A stretch of DNA of 51,833 bases, taken from IMG/VR virus record IMGVR_UViG_3300025603_000022, positions 1 to 51,833 of that record. One strand, given 5' to 3'. This DNA comes from a virus. Positions 47,801-51,833 of this stretch are shown here, piece after piece; position 1 is the first letter of the stretch; every line of letters begins with the position of its first letter. A program made the translations under genes and the position numbers. The notes below the pieces were generated by a model that was not told the origin of the DNA, searched no databases, and saw nothing but the letters and a program-made list of their open reading frames with translations.

Positions 47801-49401
47801 CTAAGATCGTCAAACTTACTCAAAAGCCTTGTTACCACTTCAATTATTGGGGTTGCAATTCTTAGAAACATCTCTCCAATTGGGGCGATTGCAAGCTTTA
47901 GTCTTTCTAGGGCTCCTGTAAACTTTACACCAATGGAATCCTCGATGGCTCCAAGCTCTTTATCTGCAAGTTCAGCTAACTCTTCAACGCTTTGACCAGT
48001 AAGGTCAATTACCCTCTGTGCTTGAGATCCATCTTCGTTTATGTTTTCAAACAGTGCCCCAAGTCTTGCAAACTGAAACTTTCCAAAAACCTTTGCAAGT
48101 GTTTGCTGCTTTGAGAATTTATCTAAAGTTCCCAGAGCTTCCCCAAAAGACATTACCATCCCTCTAATGTCCCCTTTATTGGCGTTAATAATTGAGTCGA
48201 TGTTTATTCCTACCGCTTCAAGCTGTTCTCTTGCTCCTTTTGTAGGGTTAATTAAAGAGGCAAGACCTGACTTCAGTGCGTTTGCTCCCTCTGCAGCATT
48301 AACCCCACCTTCGCGCATTGCCGCCAGGAAGACTGATAGGTCCTGAACATCTCCGCCAAGCCCCTTGATAATGGTAGCCACTTTTGGAATCGCAACCGTG
48401 ACGTCATCAAGAGACAAAACAGTTTGGTTCTCTACTGCGTTCAAGAAGTTTACAGATTCATTAAGCTCGTCAGAGCTTAGTTTAAACGCAGACTGGAGGG
48501 CAATCGTAGCCGTCAATGCCTGCTGCTGATCTATCATACCAAGAGTTGAAAGACGCGTGGCACCGACGGTCTGAGCCACTAAGTCGTCTCCTGACGCACC
48601 TGCGGCGGCGGCGTCTCCGGCAAGCTTCATCGTGTCCTTTACAGCAATGCCGTACTTCGTAAACTCAGAACCAAGCTCTTTTATCTGCTCGATCATTCCG
48701 TTAGTTTCTTCTAGCGGTGTTGTGGCATCTCCATACACTCTTCTAAAATTAACTATCTGCTTTTCTAAGTCCATGAAGATTTTTCCAGCTATTCCTCCAA
48801 AAATTGTCAAAGGAACGGTAAATCCAACCATCAACTGCCTACCAGCCCACTGAGTATTTTTACCAAAGTTAACTAATGAGGTCGATCCATCTCTAAGCAT
48901 TTTTCCAAATAATATCTGTCTCTGGGTTGCTATTGCTGTAGATGCGTTAAATAGATTTAAAGGTCTTACTGCCATGGACTTGGTTAATCCATTTTGGGAA
49001 GCCGCCAAAGCAATGTATTGAGTTTGAAGGGCTTTTACTCTTGAGGACGCGACAGCAGTCATCTCTATGTGTTCTTTTTTAAACACACTCCCAAAAGTTT
49101 TACTTGAGGCAATTCCATACCTAAAGTATTGTCCAAGGGAGAGTCTGTTTGAGTCTATGGACCTACCCAGCCGAGATACGCTAGATTCGACGTTTACTAT
49201 TGATGTCGAGAACTGTTTTGTTGCCCCTATTTGGGCCGCAAGTCCAGCCACCGCCCCTTTCTGGGCTGCGATAGCGGATGCGTTGCTTGCTATTACGGAC
49301 TTGTTGAAAGTGGATATTTGGCTTTGCAAAGACCTCAGTGATGCAAGGGCTTGAGTAGAGTCAACCCCTATGTTAATATTAGCATTTACGTCGTTAGCCA
49401 T
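41842..49401 (-). CDS. Tape measure protein
   Basis: 2519 residues. N-terminal region with TP901-type core (AGDAAAAGASGDDLVAQTVGATRLS ... FLAAMREGGVNAAEGANALKSG), two hydrophobic membrane-type segments (about 545-575, LVAGVGIVVPSVIMLIGLF, and 1225-1250, LLANPIGLAVAAFVAVGAV), then long helices with many charged coiled-coil repeats (1500-2300). A motif TPGEFV followed by a K-x-G-x-P-x-L-x-x-I-N pattern occurs twice, near 680 and 2425. Length sets the tail; using about 1.5 A per residue gives a tail of roughly 380 nm. RBS AGAGGTGAT. Confidence 0.95.
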   Translation of the reverse strand: MANDVNANINIGVDSTQALASLRSLQSQISTFNKSVIASNASAIAAQKGAVAGLAAQIGATKQFSTSIVNVESSVSRLGRSIDSNRLSLGQYFRYGIASSKTFGSVFKKEHIEMTAVASSRVKALQTQYIALAASQNGLTKSMAVRPLNLFNASTAIATQRQILFGKMLRDGSTSLVNFGKNTQWAGRQLMVGFTVPLTIFGGIAGKIFMDLEKQIVNFRRVYGDATTPLEETNGMIEQIKELGSEFTKYGIAVKDTMKLAGDAAAAGASGDDLVAQTVGATRLSTLGMIDQQQALTATIALQSAFKLSSDELNESVNFLNAVENQTVLSLDDVTVAIPKVATIIKGLGGDVQDLSVFLAAMREGGVNAAEGANALKSGLASLINPTKGAREQLEAVGINIDSIINANKGDIRGMVMSFGEALGTLDKFSKQQTLAKVFGKFQFARLGALFENINEDGSQAQRVIDLTGQSVEELAELADKELGAIEDSIGVKFTGALERLKLAIAPIGEMFLRIATPIIEVVTRLLSKFDDLSPGVKTFITVLVAGVGIVVPSVIMLIGLFANFIGQAIKGAAMFNNFFNRIRGGGSDLKYLSSAELDAAAAAASLEGKTTSLTNALNLQKTSVMNLSRAYQNYAASAMSTAAIIPRGFAGGTAGAAPRRMATGGVVGGTGNRDTEPALLTPGEFVINAESSKKFGPLLTSINEGDVGMFNEGKTSGKKLFSVGGQSIPLNVSGSTELAINRRISEAASLGESALEALARELMKLVNEVSLLTPQVDSALRAAPELSGMRSIKDKNYSAPEFIRKQTAGLGWESKSKEIEAIQSRVAQKWNQYGGATEKQLGNMASVQASHLTKMEDSFGGKIWSPKNLTPDLGAINNYLNRVESMTLDTANGSEVMSELVKATGMEYQEVLSEVQRLQQGIHPQTRESFEVLDALAGLDEQYSLQEIQAREQTGLSQKRTGQMKNALGVNAASGSQASAALATTQVRLADNSSSSYINTMKQRAYREAEDVTQGAVDGGRSGQGSNSPSKKMKVVGEEFVDGWVSGVAGSKGEAVRASQAMSESAVQAARSGQLSILDINNSPVQGELFSTSGMQGSGDGFVPNVNGPRQGDQGRIHNIEQAHGAAIEQNTKNVLKSSVAAESLGKEQSKLRGVSSKFGKTLTSGGLKVNGAMGAVSGMAFAASMMGGGMGEFAQKIMPAVFGLQGVVMALPMLKGALLLLANPIGLAVAAFVAVGAVGFLLKKGMDNTIAAGKEMAKSMTIAKDEIDSLAGYFKNNVRDLNKKGNISEIEGLTPESLDQGREFVQSDFGKEFVEGARKSFETNASGFARNLSNQLAVAVINNAVTPEQANAIAAGVAEALDKSELTANIIGQLGIILDPVGNDITNSPLQIIAQITANVEADEDYLKSQAEKAGKSYGDSFWDNVFNFGSWYSGEYDEMINTSVAYYDSLIANSSTLANVAKNELAAQDEKIKKIKDQLKKEKDIEEQKKLQGKLQAARDQKDLIAAEQKAIMDERRKTAVDYMSSREDAELNAVSHAARQTIEAQAPGLDATSAAYSARTALAARRKEDGEDLSFAESRKSVRSLEFDIQVGNIDAMSYKIMNDLILEGGGAESAASKTMGLIFDLQTQGDVGEANEIITLYTSMTEKQKIEFDVVVNTTGKKPEDIVAYAKFLKELPDSIPDSIRAEIIVTAEEMSTEELGDLTLVLGQIGSLPEILKKIINVESIGEDGLKKMTDAYSMFQNKKNAKKQAEVAFGTTDPKTIASNLDAMGLSLQEFAKKPSSFKMAIMAVATLELIPPKFVTEEGRTAAAEWVANERARLIASTSETLKVTPTKNNIEDDNKPDDDGEKGSSPAKSFFQQLLDDTKADLALFPKMLNKLKGKGIPEQIIDMIGGGEEGLKKAKELLNVSKKQLKDLITSFNKNLVNEAIKASRVEKNRKKQKNQAIDILMARGMSSEDAVGFASDAGRVQELLTAELDKTGKATKKVVRAYESMKDVPEYLDPIEKKLKDINDVYKASMLPLQEKIDKQQDIVDAIQEELDALKKINDTDQKKTRSLERQKEMIQRQIEDHERINELDQRKIDTLQRQDELRNREASAMGHELEVLSDMEKKIRETYAERIDALGKVSSLNNNIVQQQKDQLGVSQALAEGDIYAATIAVQQMRQNQVKAAQQQTRGALNQSMESSVDSLKTSGGLTRDEAEERIKQIKEQSYQTSLLIRDVEDKIFSNNLLLIPLKDQLLLRDREIRNIADVIYNRETQILKIEESKLEPAEKLLKSYSEQAQEKKKQLDIDSGLIDGANLLSEMTDDQIERAGLLGSAWYEVGKQIDQAMKLAARQKVELNNVKPMDKTKKNYDSKIAQHNRKIERIDKRLDSTVDAILGSGQDALNKNMGGRIMNKVAGSIPGSGGRDSISAMLTPGEFVVRKSMVEKYGAPMLKAINQGSFVMPKYSSGPDTPSISKKGGASTSINAPVYNNFSVSVSATTNANADDIANKAVMKIKQMQNMQVRSSRG

Positions 49402-49420
49402 GAACTATCACCTCTAGTGA

Positions 49421-49429
49421 ATTATACCA
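49421..49429 (-). promoter_or_regulatory. Extended -10 TGGTATAAT
   Basis: TGGTATAAT at 49429-49421, immediately after the chaperone stop, 19 nt before ATG 49401 of the tape measure gene, which has its own RBS. Confidence 0.6.
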
Positions 49430-49831
49430 TTATCTCATAGGATTCTTAGAGGTGTTTGATGAATCATACTCCAAGCCGTTCTTTATTCCAAAACCAGCTT
49501 TAGCTGCATTCTGACCTTGCAATGAGGTTATGTCGTTAGAGTCTTTTGCTGATCCTCCAGTAAATACTCTAGACTTCATATCTTCCCACTCTTTTTGCCC
49601 CTTTTGAGAGCTTTCGCCATCCAGGTTTATTCCCTTTAAGGCTGCGAGAAATTTTTTATCTTCATATTCTTTTTCTCTTTTAGCGACGAGGATTACTGTT
49701 AACTCTGCCATGCAGAGGCTGTCTTCTATGTCTTGAAAGTCTTTCCATATTCCCAAAAGAAACACTTCGGACTCTATCTTTACAAGATCTAGCTCAGACC
49801 ACGAATCGCCGTCGCCGCTACGTTTCCCTCG
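49430..49831 (-). CDS. Tail assembly chaperone, frameshift-extended C-terminal part
   Basis: The frame is open from the TGA at 49834 to 49430, and overlaps the end of the preceding gene. It is reached by a -1 slip at GGGAAAC (49828-49822), giving a fused protein of about 231 residues with the 50124 start (101 codons, then about 130). The region after the slip is acidic (SWSELDLVKIESEVFLLG ...). An in-frame GTG at 49765 could start it alone, but no RBS is convincing. This arrangement is as in lambda gpG/gpGT, the chaperones of the tape measure protein. Confidence 0.85.
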   Translation of the reverse strand, partial: RGKRSGDGDSWSELDLVKIESEVFLLGIWKDFQDIEDSLCMAELTVILVAKREKEYEDKKFLAALKGINLDGESSQKGQKEWEDMKSRVFTGGSAKDSNDITSLQGQNAAKAGFGIKNGLEYDSSNTSKNPMR

Positions 49832-50124
49832 TCATCAAACTTAATTCCCGATGCTGCTTCTACTACTTTGTAGACGTTTGGAAGGTCTATCACATCTTCT
49901 AGTTTTTCACGATCTGTAGCCAGCTCTGGTGAGTATTGCTTCATTGCAATCTGAACACAATCTATAAGAATATCCATTGACTTGCTGTTGTCTTCTGCTA
50001 CCTTTGCAATGCTTTCGAACTTCTTCATAAACTCTCTGAGAAGAGAAATCTTTAGTGGTCGTACCTTAATCTTTGTACCATCCATAAGTTCGATTTCTGT
50101 TGTTTCATATACGCTTGTGGCCAT
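49789..50124 (-). CDS. Tail assembly chaperone, short form
   Basis: 111 residues; N-terminal beta segment (YETTEIELMDGTKIKVRPLKI) and helices, the common pattern of G-type chaperones between the major tail and tape measure genes. AAAGGG before ATG 50124. Acidic end. It is made when ribosomes do not slip at 49822-49828. Confidence 0.8.
   Translation of the reverse strand: MATSVYETTEIELMDGTKIKVRPLKISLLREFMKKFESIAKVAEDNSKSMDILIDCVQIAMKQYSPELATDREKLEDVIDLPNVYKVVEAASGIKFDDEGNVAATAIRGLS
49822..49828 (-). promoter_or_regulatory. Programmed -1 ribosomal frameshift site GGGAAAC
   Basis: Minus-strand GGGAAAC lies in phase as G GGA AAC of the 50124 ORF (X XXY YYZ rule). After a -1 slip, reading proceeds in the frame of 49430. 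The stop of the 0 frame (49791-49789) is 33 nt later. Confidence 0.9.
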
Positions 50125-50154
50125 TTTTTACCCTTTCTGGTATTTAATAGGTAA

Positions 50155-50163
50155 AGTATATCA
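50155..50163 (-). promoter_or_regulatory. Extended -10 TGATATACT
   Basis: TGATATACT at 50163-50155, after the terminator hairpin at 50200 and before the AAAGGG leader of the chaperone gene. Confidence 0.5.
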
Positions 50164-50199
50164 TAGCTACCCCAGGAAAATAACGGTGGAAAATGACAA

Positions 50200-50229
50200 C
50201 AGCCCCCGTGCAAAACGCACTAGGGGCTG
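50200..50229 (-). terminator. Hairpin terminator after major tail gene
   Basis: Minus strand CAGCCCC-TA-GTGC-GTTTT-GCAC-G-GGGGCTG forms a strong two-part stem with a 5-nt loop, followed by TTGTCATTTTCC. It lies between the major tail gene stop (50258) and the chaperone gene and could limit read-through or stabilise mRNA ends. Confidence 0.75.
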
Positions 50230-50257
50230 CTGACTATTCAGTTATTATTATGTTTTA

Positions 50258-50938
50258 TCAGGTCGTAGAGTTAATCGTTCTATCAACAATTTTTCCATAA
50301 GAACCGCTGTTTGCCGGAAGCAAACGGAATGAAACTTCAAACATAGAAGCTTCATCTCTTTTTGCTGATACAGTCACACTGTCAATAGACAGAGCACGGT
50401 AAGCAACATAAATGCGCTCAATGTATGCTCCTGGGTCACAGTCTCCTGTGCCTGGTCCAACTGCAACAAGACCTCTTTCTACTGGACATTCGCCAATAGC
50501 TCCTGAAGTCATTTCAAGCACGGATGCTGTTGATGCAGGTCCACTATCCATTGGATTGTCAAGTGTTGTGCTTTCATTATAATCAGCTGATGGTGCTGCA
50601 ATAGCAACCAAAAGGTTCTCAAGCGTAGCCTCTGCAAAAGCAGTATTAAGATTAACTTGCATTCCTTGCTTATACAATTTTGCAACGTCAAGAAGTTGAT
50701 CTACCTGAACCTCCCCAAAATCTGGCTGAAACTGAAGTTCGAGACCATTGGTCGTGTAACCAATGTTCCGAACCAAAGCTTGACCATCTACTGAGTCTGT
50801 TAGCGTGTCAATGTATTTTGTATCCTCAACAAAGTCTGGGAAGACTACTGTAGCTGGATCAAAATCTGCACTAGTCGAAACGAACATTGCTGCTGCGCCG
50901 ACAATAATGTTTTTTGAATCTCCGCGTGTATATGCCAT
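50258..50938 (-). CDS. Major tail protein
   Basis: 226 residues starting AYTRGDSKNIIVGAAAMFVS, with the VRNIGYTTNGLELQF and FEVSFRLLPA features of siphovirus major tail tube subunits. Position before the chaperones and tape measure supports this. Strong RBS (GAAAGAGGTG) for high expression, and a terminator after it. Confidence 0.8.
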   Translation of the reverse strand: MAYTRGDSKNIIVGAAAMFVSTSADFDPATVVFPDFVEDTKYIDTLTDSVDGQALVRNIGYTTNGLELQFQPDFGEVQVDQLLDVAKLYKQGMQVNLNTAFAEATLENLLVAIAAPSADYNESTTLDNPMDSGPASTASVLEMTSGAIGECPVERGLVAVGPGTGDCDPGAYIERIYVAYRALSIDSVTVSAKRDEASMFEVSFRLLPANSGSYGKIVDRTINSTT

Positions 50939-50992
50939 ATCTTTTCACCTCTTTCTCCATATTTTTATTTATGGTGACGTTCCCTCTTTTAT

Positions 50993-51001
50993 ATTATATC
51001 A
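50993..51001 (-). promoter_or_regulatory. Extended -10 TGATATAAT
   Basis: TGATATAAT at 51001-50993, preceded by CG, immediately after the 51007 gene stop. The 5' leader to the major tail ATG 50938 is about 50 nt with GAGGTG close to the ATG. Confidence 0.6.
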
Positions 51002-51006
51002 CCGTT

Positions 51007-51540
51007 TTATAGGTAATCCTCTATGGATTTCGTGTAGTGGTATTTCATATCGACTGCAAACTCTGTTACATAAAAAGACCTTGAGCTCAAATCTCTTGTG
51101 TTTGTTGAATCGCTCGCCAGATTTGCTGATAGCTGAAACACCCTTAGACTATGGAAGAATATGGGATAAGCGTTATCCCCACCATTGCTCCTTATCCAAC
51201 TATTAACATCCTTTGCTGCATCATCGTGTCTGTCAAGAATTTGCTGTATTGCAGATCCCCAAATAAAAGTATCTTGCTCTTTTGCCTTTAACTGATACTT
51301 AACCTCTTCACACTTCACCCAATAGGATGGGTCTTTCATTGCTTTAAACATTCTGTCATATATAACATACGTTTTGTCTTCCCACCCCAGGGTTCCCGCT
51401 GCCGCGTCGCCTAGCGGGAGAAAGGGGATGGTTGACCCATAGTTTGATGGACTGGAAAGAGATGGCTCCACCAACTTCATTACGCTCCAGAGGTAATTAT
51501 TCACAACAGTTGGGGCAAACCCGAAGTTAGAAAGACTCAT
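51007..51540 (-). CDS. Tail completion/terminator candidate, 177 aa
   Basis: Between the head-tail gene at 51527 and the major tail gene, where tail terminator proteins are coded. It has no recognised family; a mixed fold with YPIFFHSLRVFQLS and FYVTEFAVDMKYHY strands as in tail terminator proteins. Function inferred mainly from gene order. Confidence 0.55.
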   Translation of the reverse strand: MSLSNFGFAPTVVNNYLWSVMKLVEPSLSSPSNYGSTIPFLPLGDAAAGTLGWEDKTYVIYDRMFKAMKDPSYWVKCEEVKYQLKAKEQDTFIWGSAIQQILDRHDDAAKDVNSWIRSNGGDNAYPIFFHSLRVFQLSANLASDSTNTRDLSSRSFYVTEFAVDMKYHYTKSIEDYL

Positions 51541-51833
51541 TTAACCCTGCCCCTCTTACCTTAAAATATTTTCTTCCAGCAGCAACCCCCACAGACCTTC
51601 CACCAGATTCTACCCCTTGAGGAAAAAGTCTAGAAAACTCTTGTGGAGTTCTTAAATCTGCCAAGAGTTGTCTGAGGATTGAGGACGTAAAGTATTGTTG
51701 AAAAAATTCGTCTACTACAGAGCCAAAACTTCCTGCAACCATGTCCCCACCAGGATTAGCTATGTACACATCGCTTGATGTAAACACCATCTCTCCCTCA
51801 CTCTCAAAAGCAAGAACCTCTGAGTTTTTCGGT
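51527..51833 (-). CDS. Head-tail connector-type protein, partial (5' end outside window)
   Basis: The frame is open to the window edge: before the ATG at 51790 it continues upstream with NSEVLAFESEGE, which reads as real protein in line with the following VFTSSDVYIANPGG. The gene should therefore begin beyond 51833, with ATG 51790 (GGGAGAG upstream) as alternative. Position next to tail completion and major tail genes suggests a neck protein. It overlaps the next gene by 14 nt. Confidence 0.6.
   Translation of the reverse strand, partial: PKNSEVLAFESEGEMVFTSSDVYIANPGGDMVAGSFGSVVDEFFQQYFTSSILRQLLADLRTPQEFSRLFPQGVESGGRSVGVAAGRKYFKVRGAGLNESF

Noticed and set aside
1-51833. Integrase, attachment site or immunity repressor
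   Set aside because: None was recognised; the HTH proteins at 21386 and 32542 are not convincing repressors. The tRNA remnant is better explained by the HNH gene next to it.

Overview
The window is a stretch of a tailed, actinobacterial-type bacteriophage genome with a long non-contractile tail (siphovirus morphology inferred from a 2519-residue tape measure protein and the absence of sheath or baseplate genes). The host is inferred to be an actinobacterium. The evidence is a phage WhiB-family regulator (C10, C36, C39, C45 and a GVWGG motif), a DUF7455-like protein, frequent GTG starts, and several starts sitting 6 nt behind a -10 hexamer (leaderless style). By eye the DNA is AT-leaning compared with high-GC actinobacteria, and no integrase or repressor is visible, so a lytic life style is likely but not proven. 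Almost every gene is on the minus strand, packed with 1-14 nt overlaps (ATGA, GTGA, TAATG, TAGTG). Only the sulfotransferase-like fragment at the left edge is on the plus strand.

Layout by increasing coordinate (opposite to transcription). 1-327: C-terminal end of a plus-strand sulfotransferase-like gene, convergent with the rest. 383-6789: about 22 small genes, mostly of unknown function, many with paired-cysteine zinc-ribbon motifs, plus one metallophosphoesterase. Several are under 60 codons. 6851-16468: a glycan island with a clan-A glycoside hydrolase and five glycosyltransferases of different folds, interleaved with zinc-ribbon proteins, WhiB, a SLOG-like protein, an HNH endonuclease, a tRNA-Thr and a truncated tRNA-Gln-like remnant. 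16515-20748: lysis and packaging, with an endolysin, small acidic and hypothetical proteins, a putative holin, the large terminase, a terminase-small-like protein and a secreted lysozyme-like protein. 20835-33224: DNA metabolism, with a second HNH, DUF3310, a RuvC-like resolvase, a Cas4-like nuclease, a second small nuclease candidate, RecA, MazG, a DnaE-type polymerase, a gp32-like SSB, primase, DnaB-like helicase and an HTH protein. A 112-nt structured RNA candidate lies between the SSB and polymerase genes. 33239-51833: virion genes, with tail and minor tail proteins, tape measure, two tail assembly chaperone ORFs joined by a canonical GGGAAAC -1 frameshift site, the major tail protein and head-tail completion genes.

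Expression signals fall into two sets. One has TTGACA (or one mismatch) with a 17-18 nt spacer and a TATAAT-like -10, mainly before small-gene, glycan and replication operons. The other is an extended -10, roughly GTGRTAYAAT, with no recognisable -35. It recurs before HNH, lysis, nuclease and tail genes, and at several sites places the predicted +1 on the start codon.

Working together, the replication genes form most of a phage-encoded replisome and recombination set (no sliding clamp or clamp loader is seen here). The lysis genes sit beside packaging, and the glycan island probably decorates virions, host surface or DNA with sugar. The most unusual items are the structured RNA upstream of the polymerase, the leaderless extended -10 promoters, and the tRNA gene cut at its T loop where the HNH gene and its promoter begin.
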